The notes under the pieces were generated by a model. That model saw only the letters and a program-made list of their open reading frames with translations, made no database searches and was not told where the DNA came from. From an uncultured Campylobacter sp. (GTDB lineage: Bacteria; Campylobacterota; Campylobacteria; Campylobacterales; Campylobacteraceae), in contig NZ_CALGPY010000008.1 in NCBI RefSeq assembly GCF_937959485.1, positions 1-24,305 on the forward strand: a stretch of 24,305 bases of DNA, read 5' to 3'. The position numbers and the translations under genes are program-made. Numbering within the stretch: the stretch's first letter is position 1; each line of letters starts with the position of its first letter. Shown here one piece after another: positions 16,766-24,305 of the stretch.

Positions 16766-16793
16766 GCGCCCGAATTTCAGAAAAAGGATCGAA

Positions 16794-17342
16794 ATGAAAA
16801 AATTTTTACTCGGCGTATTTGCGCTATTTTTTGTCGCTTGCTCGCAAACTAGCAGCGTCATCAGCCTAAATCCATATCTTTCTAAGGCCGATCAGACCGT
16901 AAGCGGCAAGTCGGTAAATATCAACGCGATCAACGATCAGCGCGAAAATCAGATGGTAATCGCCGTTATAAACGATAACGACGGCAAACTCGTCGATGAG
17001 GTGCTTTTAAAAAATAATCTCTCGGCGTGGTTCGATAAGGCGTTGCGCGCGGAGCTTGAGGCTCGCGGCGTAAGGATCGATCCTGCAAGCCCGAATATCG
17101 TAACCGTAAATATCAGAAGCATCTCGGCAGCGATCAACGGCTACTCGAAGGAAAATATGAGCGCAAGGGGCGAGATCGCGATCTCTATCGTGCAGGGCAA
17201 CAAAACTACGACCAAGCGCGTTTCGCAGGATCAGAGCCAATTTACGGCGCTTCGCACGGCTAGATCGCTTAATCCTTTCGTGCAAAGCCTGCTTGGCGAC
17301 ATTGTCAAAAAATCCGCCGATCAAATCATCTTGACGCTTTAG
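16794..17342 (+). CDS. YajG-family lipoprotein, positional equivalent of MapA
   Basis: 182 aa lipoprotein. The start is taken at ATG 16794 because AAAAAGGAT precedes it and the N-terminus then reads MKKFLLGVFALFFVAC, a clean lipoprotein signal with the modified Cys at residue 16. An in-frame ATG ten codons earlier (16764) overlaps the -10 box and would bury the signal. The mature part has the YajG-like pattern: SLNPYLSKAD, INDQRENQMVIAVINDNDGK, a helix with LSAWFDKALRAELEARGVRI, NIVTVNIRSISAAINGYS, and a closing helix DIVKKSADQIILTL. In C. jejuni the lipoprotein gene mapA lies between lepA and ctsW-gyrA; this gene sits directly before ctsW-gyrA, so it may be the mapA counterpart (inference from memory of gene order). 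The stop codon touches the ATG of the comF-like gene, so the two are probably translationally coupled. Confidence 0.88.
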   Translation: MKKFLLGVFALFFVACSQTSSVISLNPYLSKADQTVSGKSVNINAINDQRENQMVIAVINDNDGKLVDEVLLKNNLSAWFDKALRAELEARGVRIDPASPNIVTVNIRSISAAINGYSKENMSARGEIAISIVQGNKTTTKRVSQDQSQFTALRTARSLNPFVQSLLGDIVKKSADQIILTL

Positions 17343-17960
17343 ATGCGCTGCGTAAATTGCGGCGCGTTTAGCCTGCGCACGATCTGCGCCGCCTGCGCCG
17401 CAAATTTAGCCGAATGCCGCCTAAGTATGCGGCAGGTGGAGGGCTTTAGCGTGTTTTATTACTACGGCTACTCCGAAATTCGAGAGCTTATACTTTCTAA
17501 ACATCACGAATACGGCGCTGCGGTGTTTGCGCGCATAGCTTCTTTAAGCCTAGCGAAATTCCCGCTTCATCTGCAACGCGAAATTTCTGTAAATCCGCAA
17601 AATTACGAAACGTTTAAAACGGACGGGGTTTTTAAATTTAACGCCGTGCCGCTGGATGATGACGCTCGTAGCGGATATTCGCACACGGCGATCTTAGCTC
17701 GCGCGCTAAAAAGCAAGCTAATTGAGCCAAAATTTCACTGCCTGCGTGCGCAAAACCGCGTCAAATACACGGGGCAGAGTTTGGAATTTCGCCTAAAACA
17801 CAAGCGAAATTTTAAAATTTTAACCCCGCCGAAATTCCCCGTGATCCTGGTAGACGACATCATCACCTCGGGTCTTAGCATGCTGCAAGCGCGCGAGAGC
17901 TTGATCGATGGTGGCTTTATGCCCGTGTGCGGCTTGGTTTTAGCTAATGCAAAAGAATAA
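17343..17960 (+). CDS. ComF-family phosphoribosyltransferase-like competence protein (CtsW-like)
   Basis: 205 aa. ComF-type layout: an N-terminal zinc finger with C3, C6, C15 and C18 (MRCVNCGAFSLRTICAACA), a middle region FYYYGYSEIRELILSKHHEYG typical of the family, and a C-terminal type I phosphoribosyltransferase fold with the loop VILVDDIITSG (about 167-177). ComF proteins act in the cytoplasm during natural transformation. In C. jejuni the gene just before gyrA is ctsW, needed for transformation, and this is the likely orthologue (from memory). It starts on the base after the stop of the lipoprotein gene, with no Shine-Dalgarno of its own visible, which argues for coupled translation. It ends 38 bases before gyrA, which has its own promoter box. 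Catalytic phosphoribosyltransferase activity is not established for this family. Confidence 0.88.
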   Translation: MRCVNCGAFSLRTICAACAANLAECRLSMRQVEGFSVFYYYGYSEIRELILSKHHEYGAAVFARIASLSLAKFPLHLQREISVNPQNYETFKTDGVFKFNAVPLDDDARSGYSHTAILARALKSKLIEPKFHCLRAQNRVKYTGQSLEFRLKHKRNFKILTPPKFPVILVDDIITSGLSMLQARESLIDGGFMPVCGLVLANAKE

Positions 17961-17965
17961 TTCGA

Positions 17966-17971
17966 TATAAT
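17966..17971 (+). promoter_or_regulatory. -10 box for gyrA
   Basis: Perfect TATAAT in the 38-base gap between comF and gyrA, 33 bases before the gyrA ATG, followed by the Shine-Dalgarno AAAAGGA (17987-17993). Confidence 0.6.
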
Positions 17972-17998
17972 CGCGCTTTAAAATTTAAAAGGATATTT

Positions 17999-20743
17999 AT
18001 GCAATCAAATATGTTTGAAAATCAGGAGATCATCGATATCGACGTCGAAGAATCGATCAAGACGAGCTATCTTGATTACTCGATGAGCGTTATCATAGGT
18101 CGTGCACTACCCGACGCCAGAGACGGCCTAAAGCCGGTGCATAGGCGAATTTTATACGCGATGAACGATCTTGGCGTGGGCTCTCGCCAGCCATACAAAA
18201 AATCCGCCCGTATCGTAGGCGACGTCATCGGTAAATATCATCCGCACGGCGATATCGCTGTTTACGATGCGCTCGTACGAATGGCACAGAGCTTTTCGAT
18301 GAGAATTCCTTCCGTGGACGGTCAAGGTAACTTCGGATCGATCGACGGCGACGGAGCGGCGGCGATGAGGTATACCGAAGCGCGTATGACGCCGCTAGCC
18401 GAGGAGCTTTTAAAAGACCTGGATAAAGAGACGGTCGATTTCGTGCCGAACTATGACGAGAGCCTAAACGAGCCCGACGTATTGCCTGCACGCGTGCCGA
18501 ATTTGCTGCTTAACGGCTCGAGCGGAATCGCCGTTGGAATGGCGACGAATATCCCGCCGCACAGCTTAGATGAGCTCGTGGGCGGTCTTTTGATACTCCT
18601 TGAGAATAAAAACGCAAGCCTAGAGGAGATCATGGGCGAGATCAAGGGCCCCGATTTTCCGACCGGCGGCATAATCTACGGTAAAAAAGGGATCATTGAA
18701 GCGTATAAAACGGGCAGAGGGCGGGTTAAAATTCGCGCTAAAACCCATATTGAAAAAAAAGCTAGTAAAGACGTCATCGTAATCGACGAGCTGCCGTATC
18801 AAACCAATAAGGCGCGCTTGATCGAACAGATCGCAGATCTCGTAAAGGAAAAGCAGATTGAAGGGATCTCCGAGGTGCGTGACGAGAGCGATCGTGACGG
18901 AATTCGCGTAGTAATCGAGCTTAAGCGCGACGCGATGAGCGAGATCGTGCTGAATAATCTATTTAAGCAAACCACGATGGAGGCGACCTTCGGCGTGATA
19001 ATGCTCGCAATCGACGGCAAGGAGCCGAAGATTTTCACGCTGATAGAGCTTTTGAAACTGTTTTTGAACCATAGAAAAACCGTCATCATCCGCCGCACAA
19101 TTTTTGAGCTTCAAAAAGCGCGCGCTAGAGCGCACATCTTGGAGGGCTTAAAGATCGCGCTAGATAATATCGACGAAGTGATCGATGTGATTAGAAACTC
19201 CGCCGATACCAACGTCGCGCGTGAAAATTTAATGAGCAGATTCGGCCTCAGCGAGGCGCAATCGGGCGCGATTTTGGATATGAGGCTAAGCCGCCTCACC
19301 GGACTTGAGCGCGAAAAGATCGAGGAGGAGCTAAAAGAAATTTTAGCCGAGATAAGGCGGCTTGACGCGATCCTAAAGAGCGAGGAGCTGATCGAGGGGA
19401 TCATCAAAGACGAGCTTTTGGAGATCAAAGATAAATTTAAATGCCCGCGAATTACCGAAATCGTCGATGACTACGAGGATATCGACATCGAAGATCTTAT
19501 CGCGAATGAAAATATGGTCGTTACGATCACTCATCGCGGCTACATCAAGCGCGTGCCTAGCAAGACTTACGAGAAGCAAAAGCGCGGCGGCAAGGGGCGC
19601 GTGGCGGTCACGACGTACGATGACGACTTCATCGAGAGCTTTTTTACGTCCAACACCCACGACACGCTTATGTTTATCACCGACCGCGGGCAGCTCTACT
19701 GGCTTAAGGTCTATAAAATTCCGGAGGGCTCGCGCACCGCAAAGGGCAAGGCGGTCGTAAATTTAATCCAGCTCGGCGCGGACGAAAAGATAATGGCAAT
19801 CATCCCTACGACCGATTTTGATCCGAGCAAGTCGCTCGTATTTTTCACTCGCAACGGCATCGTAAAACGCACGAATTTAAGCGAGTTTAAAAACATCCGC
19901 TCACTCGGCATCCGCGCCATCAGCCTAGATGAGGACGATACGCTGGTGACTGCGCTCATCGCTCCAAACAGCGCCGAGGAGATGCAAAACTACAAAGGAG
20001 GCGCCTTAAGCGGCGACGATCTGGACGGCGGCGAAGCTGAAGAAGCCTTAGAGCAGATCGAGCAGGATATTTTGGAGGGAAGCGAGAATGAAATTTCGGA
20101 TGAAATTTCTCAAGACGAGGGCGCGCAAGACGGCGAGCCGCAAAGCGCCAACGAAAATATGCTCTTCATCGCTACGAAAAAGGGAATGTGCCTTAAATTT
20201 AATCTAAATAAAATTCGCCAGATGGGGCGCATCGCTCGCGGCGTAAAGGGTATTAAATTTAAAGAAAAAGGTGACGAGGTCATCGGCGCCGCGTTTATTC
20301 TAAGCGATATGCAAGAAATTTTAAGCGTGAGCCAAAAGGGTATCGGCAAGCGCACGACCGCGAGCGAGTATCGCCTCACAAACCGCGGCGGCAAGGGCGT
20401 CATCTGCATGAAGCTCACCAACCGCACGGGCGAGCTCATCGGCGTCGTGATGGTCGATGAGGAGATGGATCTTATGGCGCTAACCACCAGCGGCAAGATG
20501 ATCCGCGTCGATATGCAAAGCATCCGCAAAGCGGGCCGCAACACTAGCGGCGTCATCGTCGTAAATGTCGAGGGCGACGACGTCGTGAGCATCGCGACCT
20601 GCCCGAAAGCCGAGGAGGGCGACGAGGGCGAAGCGGACGAGCTTGCGCAGGATGAAAATTTATTAAATTCAAATTTAGATAGCAAAGATTCGCAGAGCGA
20701 GGGCCCTAGCGATGAAATTTTAAAAGGAGGAGAGGATGAGTAG
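17999..20743 (+). CDS. gyrA: DNA gyrase subunit A, with Ile at position 86 and an acidic insert in the C-terminal domain
   Basis: Breakage-reunion subunit of gyrase, which introduces negative supercoils. 914 aa, somewhat longer than usual for Campylobacter (about 860). The ATG at 17999 is chosen because AAAAGGA lies five bases upstream; the ATG at 18011 would be too far. The quinolone-resistance region is ARIVGDVIGKYHPHGDIAVYDALV (70-93), with Ile at 86 (codon ATC, 18254-18256) and Asp retained at 90. Fluoroquinolone-susceptible C. jejuni has Thr86, and T86I is the well-known resistance change. The catalytic Tyr is Y125 (AMRYTEARM). The GyrA box QKRGGKG starts at 527. Within the beta-pinwheel domain, residues about 657-717 form a Glu/Asp-rich insertion, and the C-terminus (about 868-914) is also acidic. 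asd overlaps its end by 8 bases, so the two are co-transcribed. Confidence 0.98.
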   Translation: MQSNMFENQEIIDIDVEESIKTSYLDYSMSVIIGRALPDARDGLKPVHRRILYAMNDLGVGSRQPYKKSARIVGDVIGKYHPHGDIAVYDALVRMAQSFSMRIPSVDGQGNFGSIDGDGAAAMRYTEARMTPLAEELLKDLDKETVDFVPNYDESLNEPDVLPARVPNLLLNGSSGIAVGMATNIPPHSLDELVGGLLILLENKNASLEEIMGEIKGPDFPTGGIIYGKKGIIEAYKTGRGRVKIRAKTHIEKKASKDVIVIDELPYQTNKARLIEQIADLVKEKQIEGISEVRDESDRDGIRVVIELKRDAMSEIVLNNLFKQTTMEATFGVIMLAIDGKEPKIFTLIELLKLFLNHRKTVIIRRTIFELQKARARAHILEGLKIALDNIDEVIDVIRNSADTNVARENLMSRFGLSEAQSGAILDMRLSRLTGLEREKIEEELKEILAEIRRLDAILKSEELIEGIIKDELLEIKDKFKCPRITEIVDDYEDIDIEDLIANENMVVTITHRGYIKRVPSKTYEKQKRGGKGRVAVTTYDDDFIESFFTSNTHDTLMFITDRGQLYWLKVYKIPEGSRTAKGKAVVNLIQLGADEKIMAIIPTTDFDPSKSLVFFTRNGIVKRTNLSEFKNIRSLGIRAISLDEDDTLVTALIAPNSAEEMQNYKGGALSGDDLDGGEAEEALEQIEQDILEGSENEISDEISQDEGAQDGEPQSANENMLFIATKKGMCLKFNLNKIRQMGRIARGVKGIKFKEKGDEVIGAAFILSDMQEILSVSQKGIGKRTTASEYRLTNRGGKGVICMKLTNRTGELIGVVMVDEEMDLMALTTSGKMIRVDMQSIRKAGRNTSGVIVVNVEGDDVVSIATCPKAEEGDEGEADELAQDENLLNSNLDSKDSQSEGPSDEILKGGEDE

Positions 20744-21767
20744 TTACAATATCGCCATCGTAGGCGCTACAGGCGCCGTAGGCGAGGAGATTTTACGCGT
20801 CTTAGACGAGATGAACTTCCCCGTGAAGGACATACTGCCGCTTGCGAGCGCAAAGAGCGCGGGCGAGAAGGTGGAATTTCGCGGCAAAGAATACGTCGTG
20901 AGGGAGCTAACGGACAGCACCTTCGACGAAAACGAGATCGACATCGCATTTTTTAGTGCGGGCGGCTCCATTTCGGCGCATTACGTGCCATTTGCTGCGG
21001 CAAGCGGCGCGGTGGTGATCGACAACACGAGCCACTTTCGCATGCAAGAGGATGTTCCGCTCGTAGTGCCCGAGTGTAATCCTCAGGATATAAAGCTATG
21101 GGAAGAGACGGGCATCATCGCTAATCCGAACTGCTCGACCATCCAGATGGTTCAAATTTTAAAGCCGCTTGATGATGCGTTTGAAATAGAGCGCGTGGAC
21201 GTAAGCACCTATCAAGCCGCCAGCGGCGCAGGCAAAGAGGGCATGGAAGAGCTCGTTTTTCAGCTGCAAAAATTCTTTGAATTTAAGCTTGATGAGTGCA
21301 AACCTAAAGTTTTCGCGCACCAGCTAGCATTTAACGTCATCCCGCACATCGACGTGTTTTTGGACAACGACTACACCAAAGAAGAGATGAAGATGGTAAA
21401 CGAAACGCAGAAAATTTTGCATAAAAACTTCGCCGTTTCGGCTACCTGCGTGCGCGTGCCGGTGCTGCGCAGCCACAGCGAGGCGATCACGATTAAATTT
21501 AAAAAGGATTTCGAGATTAGCCGCGTGCGCGAAATTTTAAGAAATGCGCCTAGCATCGTGCTCGTAGACGATCCGAGCAAAAACGAGTACCCGATGCCGC
21601 TGCTTTCGAGCGACACGAACGAAACCTACGTCGGCAGGCTTCGCAGGGACAATTTCGACGATAAAATTCTGCATCTTTGGTGCAGCGCCGATCAAATCCG
21701 CGTCGGAGCGGCGACAAACGCCGTGCGCATCGCGCTTCGCTGGATCGATATGCAGCAAGACAAGTAG
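20736..21767 (+). CDS. asd: Aspartate-semialdehyde dehydrogenase
   Basis: NADPH-dependent reduction of aspartyl-4-phosphate to aspartate-4-semialdehyde, the branch-point step to Lys/diaminopimelate, Thr and Met. It therefore feeds peptidoglycan synthesis. 343 aa, normal for the shorter type of the family. The nucleotide-binding motif is GATGAVG (10-16). The catalytic Cys is C133 in the motif NPNCSTIQ. The substrate-side segment QAASGAGKEGMEEL and the late LRSHSEAITIKF region are intact. ATG overlaps the last 8 bases of gyrA, with a strong AAAAGGAGG (20720-20728) inside the gyrA end, so translation is coupled. A 12-bp terminator hairpin follows at 21890. Confidence 0.98.
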   Translation: MSSYNIAIVGATGAVGEEILRVLDEMNFPVKDILPLASAKSAGEKVEFRGKEYVVRELTDSTFDENEIDIAFFSAGGSISAHYVPFAAASGAVVIDNTSHFRMQEDVPLVVPECNPQDIKLWEETGIIANPNCSTIQMVQILKPLDDAFEIERVDVSTYQAASGAGKEGMEELVFQLQKFFEFKLDECKPKVFAHQLAFNVIPHIDVFLDNDYTKEEMKMVNETQKILHKNFAVSATCVRVPVLRSHSEAITIKFKKDFEISRVREILRNAPSIVLVDDPSKNEYPMPLLSSDTNETYVGRLRRDNFDDKILHLWCSADQIRVGAATNAVRIALRWIDMQQDK

Positions 21768-21889
21768 GATAAATTTAGCAGAGTTGCCGAGCCTTTGTGC
21801 GCGGATACGGTTGCGCGCGTGATTTCGGCGTCGAGACCGTGCGAATAAATTTGCAAATTGGTCTAGTTAAAATTTAAGACCGCGAGCTG

Positions 21890-21920
21890 AAATTTTGCGC
21901 CTTAACCTGGCGCAAAATTT
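21890..21920. terminator. Terminator hairpin after asd
   Basis: Perfect 12-bp inverted repeat AAATTTTGCGCC (21890-21901) / GGCGCAAAATTT (21909-21920) with loop TTAACCT. The A/T-rich base of the stem supplies a T-run on either strand (CGCAAAATTTTAAAG), so it can work bidirectionally. It lies 122 bases after the asd stop. Confidence 0.6.
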
Positions 21921-21928
21921 TAAAGACT

Positions 21929-22033
21929 CAAACGGACGCGACTAAATGGGATAAATTTACGCGATTGCAAACGAGCGTAAATTTAAACGGACACTTCGGC
22001 ATGGGGCGGCTTTTAAATTTATACGTCCGTTTG
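21929..22033 (+). promoter_or_regulatory. Leader with competing inverted repeats before the YqhA-family gene
   Basis: CAAACGGACG at 21929-21938 is complementary to CGTCCGTTTG at 22024-22033. A second copy of the left arm, AAACGGAC, lies at 21985-21992 and can pair with the same right arm. The right arm ends 37 bases before the ATG at 22071. If transcribed, two mutually exclusive stems are possible. Whether transcription starts upstream of both arms is unknown. Confidence 0.35.
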
Positions 22034-22070
22034 CGGAGCAGCTAATCCTAAATTAAAATTTAAGGAAGAA

Positions 22071-22562
22071 ATGAAAGCTATATTTGAAAAATTTTTGCTT
22101 TGCAGCAAATTTTTAACCCTCCTGCCAGTGCTTTTTTGCATCGCGGCAGGCGCGGCGATATTTGTGATGGCAAGCTACGAAATCTGTTCGGCGCTCTATA
22201 AAATCGTGGAATTTTTCCTAGCCCCGCAGAGCGAGCGAGCGCTTTACATTGATATTTTAAGCGAGATAATAACGGCGATCGATCTATATCTGGTCGCTAT
22301 AGTGCTGCTAATCTTCGTATTTGGAATTTACGAGCTGTTTATCGACGAGTTTGTGGATCTAAATTTGCAAGTTTTAAAGATCGCCTCGCTGGATGAGCTA
22401 AAACACAAACTCGGCAGCATCATCATAATGGTGCTTGTAGTGGATTTTTTCAAGCGAATTTTGCACACCGACTTTACTACCCCTTTGGATATGCTTTTGC
22501 TCGCAGGGGCTATCTTTGCGGTTTGTTTAGCTTTGTATATTTTGAGTAAATTTAAAGGATAA
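22071..22562 (+). CDS. YqhA/UPF0114-family membrane protein
   Basis: 163 aa integral inner-membrane protein. Four hydrophobic segments are visible, at about residues 14-34, 65-90, 113-127 and 139-158. The pattern FGIYELFIDEFVDLNLQVLKIASLDELKHKLGSIIIMVLVVDFFKRIL is the typical core of UPF0114 (the YqhA family), so the family call is good, while the biochemical role is not established. The start is supported by AAGGAAG just upstream of ATG 22071. The gene ends two bases before the hemE start codon, so the two are almost certainly one transcript. A leader with competing inverted repeats precedes it. Upstream asd is separated by a terminator, so a promoter is expected within about 21925-22060. 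Confidence 0.88.
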   Translation: MKAIFEKFLLCSKFLTLLPVLFCIAAGAAIFVMASYEICSALYKIVEFFLAPQSERALYIDILSEIITAIDLYLVAIVLLIFVFGIYELFIDEFVDLNLQVLKIASLDELKHKLGSIIIMVLVVDFFKRILHTDFTTPLDMLLLAGAIFAVCLALYILSKFKG

Positions 22563-22564
22563 AA

Positions 22565-23611
22565 ATGGTTTTCATCGACGCATGCTTCGGCAAAGAGACC
22601 CCATACACGCCCATTTGGATGATGCGCCAGGCGGGGCGCTACCTGCCGCAATACATGGCGGTGCGCGAGAGGGCGGGCGATTTTTTGAGCCTGTGCCGCG
22701 ACTACCGCGCCGCTAGCGAGGTAACGATCCAGCCCGTGGAGATTTTGGGCGTCGATGCGGCGATACTTTTTAGCGATATTTTGGTCGTGCCGATGCAGAT
22801 GGGTATGGATCTGCGCTTCGAAGCGGGCGAGGGGCCGCGCTTTAGCGATCCGATCCGCTCCCAGGGCGATCTGGCGCACCTTGATCCGCAAAAGGCCGCG
22901 GCGGAGCTCGGATACGTTTATGATACGATCTCGCTTACTCGCTCGCGCCTTGCCGCGGACAAAGCGCTCATCGGCTTTTGCGGCGCGCCGTGGACGATCG
23001 CTACCTATATGATCGAGGGCGGCGGCAGCAAAAATTACGCCGTTTGCAAAAGGATGCTATACGAAAATCCGCAGCTTCTGCATGAAATTTTGCGCCTCGT
23101 TACAGAGGCGACGAAGCTTTATCTGGCGCGCCAGATCGGCTCGGGCGTCGATGCGGTACAGATATTTGATAGCTGGGCGGGCGCGCTAGAGCCGAGCGCG
23201 TATGAGGAGTTCGGCTGGCGATACATCTTGGAAATCACGGAATTTTTAAAAGCGAAATTCCCGCATATCCCGCTCATCGTCTTTGCCAAGGGCACGGGCG
23301 CGCAGATGTCGCGGTTGAGCCGTATTGCGGCGCAGCGAGGCGAGGCGAGCTTTGACGTATGGGGCGTGGATTGGAGCACTCCGATTGAGCTTGCGCGCGA
23401 GCAGCTCGGGGGCAAATTTGCGCTTCAGGGCAACCTGGAGCCGATGCGGCTATACGATCGCGCCGCGATAGAATCGGGCGTGCGCGAGATTTTAACGGCG
23501 ATGAAGGGTGCTGCGCATATCTTTAATCTAGGGCATGGAATTTTGCCCGACGTAAGCGTGCAAAACGCCAAATATCTGGTGAATCTGGTACACGAGCTAA
23601 GCGCGCGCTAA
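22565..23611 (+). CDS. hemE: Uroporphyrinogen decarboxylase
   Basis: Decarboxylates the four acetate groups of uroporphyrinogen III to give coproporphyrinogen III in cytoplasmic haem synthesis. 348 aa, normal length. Family signatures are intact: PIWMMRQAGRYLPQY (16-30, with R21 and R25 for the substrate carboxylates), FSDILVVP (69-76, with D71 as the central catalytic Asp), GFCGAPWTIATYMIEG (137-152, with Y148), and the C-terminal FNLGHGILPDV (with H324). ATG follows AAAGGA, which lies inside the end of the YqhA-family gene. Transcription is probably from the promoter of that gene. No terminator is obvious behind it. Confidence 0.98.
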   Translation: MVFIDACFGKETPYTPIWMMRQAGRYLPQYMAVRERAGDFLSLCRDYRAASEVTIQPVEILGVDAAILFSDILVVPMQMGMDLRFEAGEGPRFSDPIRSQGDLAHLDPQKAAAELGYVYDTISLTRSRLAADKALIGFCGAPWTIATYMIEGGGSKNYAVCKRMLYENPQLLHEILRLVTEATKLYLARQIGSGVDAVQIFDSWAGALEPSAYEEFGWRYILEITEFLKAKFPHIPLIVFAKGTGAQMSRLSRIAAQRGEASFDVWGVDWSTPIELAREQLGGKFALQGNLEPMRLYDRAAIESGVREILTAMKGAAHIFNLGHGILPDVSVQNAKYLVNLVHELSAR

Positions 23612-24254
23612 AACCTTATTTTGCGATAGCCTGCTTGCAGCACGTCGCTGTGAAATTTCATAGAATCGTAGTTTAAAATTTTACTCGCCTGAGTCAGCCT
23701 GCTTTGCTTCTGCGCGATTTTTCCGCTGCCCATAAATTTTAAATTTTACACCGCTTTCACGCCGTCAAAACAGCGCGTAGAACGCAAAGCTTTAAAATTT
23801 TAAAATTCTGTGCCGTTTTGCGCGACGGTATCGCTAAATTTTAAAATTTAGCCGCAATTTGAAATTTTATCACTTTTACATCGAGTGAGGCTTAAATTTT
23901 ACGCGCTATGTATGCGGCGGCGTAGAATACCGCGAGCTTGCGATTTTAAATTTAACCCGCGCTTTAAATTTATAGCTCTCACGTCCTAAATTTAAGGATA
24001 AATTCAAAGCTCTAAGCTTAAAATTTCGCCATAGCGGGGCGGAGCGCGGAAGTTAAATTCCAAGGTATAAATTTGCTACGTAGAATTTCAAAGCGGGATT
24101 TTCTAGCTAAATTTTTAAAAGCAAATTTCAGTAAAATTTCACGACGCGGAATTTCAAATTAAAATTTTGCAAATTAAATTCCGCAAAGTAAAATTTCAAA
24201 GCGAAATCTTGCGCCAAAAATGCCGTCATTCGCAAATCAAATATCGGAGCAAAA
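23612..24254. other. Non-coding spacer with dense AAATTT words
   Basis: About 640 bases between hemE and the radical SAM gene, with no convincing open frame, RNA gene or terminator. AAATTT/AAAATTTT words occur throughout and become very dense after about 24050. That part is listed separately as a repeat. Confidence 0.65.
24055..24208. repeat. AATT-centred quasi-periodic array before the radical SAM gene
   Basis: AATT cores have centres near 24057, 24071, 24085, 24098, 24111, 24125, 24136, 24151, 24158, 24164, 24173, 24178, 24193 and 24206. The first eight are spaced 11-15 bases (14, 14, 13, 13, 14, 11, 15); a denser patch follows, then 15 and 13. This is the same spacing class as the array at 10296-10443, but more degenerate. 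Confidence 0.6.
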
Positions 24255-24305
24255 ATGAGATATATTTTCGGGCCCGTCGCCTCGCGTAGGTTCGGGCGCA
24301 GCCTC
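24255..24305 (+). CDS. Radical SAM protein, COG0731 type (5' fragment)
   Basis: Only the first 17 codons are in the window: MRYIFGPVASRRFGRSL. This matches the conserved opening (FGPVPSRRLGRSLG) of the COG0731 group of radical SAM Fe-S proteins; the iron-sulfur CxxxCxxC motif would lie beyond the window. The start is supported by GGAG at 24246-24249. The gene continues past the right edge. From memory, a radical SAM gene is also found near hemE in C. jejuni. Confidence 0.75.
   Translation, partial: MRYIFGPVASRRFGRSL

Noticed and set aside
16764..16793. ATG at 16764 as the start of the YajG-like lipoprotein
   Set aside because: It overlaps the -10 box and would put charged residues before the lipoprotein signal; ATG 16794 has the Shine-Dalgarno.
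20110..20685. 191-aa minus-strand open frame opposite the gyrA end
   Set aside because: Antisense shadow of the gyrA codons; no ribosome binding site or family resemblance.

Overview
The window looks like a chromosomal segment of an epsilonproteobacterium, most likely a relatively GC-rich Campylobacter of the oral group (C. gracilis, C. rectus, C. showae or C. curvus type). Reasons: the proteins read as Campylobacter-type (LepA, Prs, DnaX, GyrA with Campylobacter numbering, Asd, HemE), and a MapA-like lipoprotein gene, a ComF/CtsW-like gene and gyrA follow each other as in C. jejuni. Lipoproteins and ribosome binding sites are of the usual type. Spacers are unusually long and full of AAATTT words. 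The species assignment is inference; no rRNA gene is present.

Layout. 1-80: an 8-bp microsatellite and a terminator belonging to something upstream. 286-6486: a 2066-residue exported, cysteine-containing surface or secreted protein of AT-richer composition, closed by a strong terminator. 7149-8945: lepA. 9557-10261: a DUF6882-like gene broken by one in-frame TAG. 10296-10443: a striking array of AATT-centred units every 14-15 bp. 10472-11215 (minus): a membrane protein. 11518-12036: a small lipoprotein. 12711-13640 (minus): prs. 14419-16701 (minus): dnaX with a greatly enlarged Asn/Ser/Gln-rich linker. 16794-21767: a compact co-oriented run of a YajG/MapA-like lipoprotein, comF/ctsW, gyrA and asd. 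22071-23611: a YqhA-family membrane protein followed by hemE. 24255-end: the first 17 codons of a radical SAM protein (COG0731 type).

Most intact genes are housekeeping: translation (lepA), nucleotide metabolism (prs), replication and topology (dnaX, gyrA), amino-acid and cell-wall precursor synthesis (asd), haem (hemE) and DNA uptake (comF/ctsW). The accessory content is the giant exported protein, the broken DUF6882-like gene and the small envelope proteins.

The main things to look at are: (i) Ile at GyrA position 86, the classic Campylobacter fluoroquinolone-resistance site; (ii) a roughly 15-bp degenerate AATT-centred repeat that fills spacers and also appears, in frame, in the dnaX linker; (iii) the giant exported protein; (iv) the single-nonsense pseudogene. 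I did not find a clear multi-gene novel defence or mobile system; no CRISPR, tRNA, rRNA, transposase or integrase is visible.
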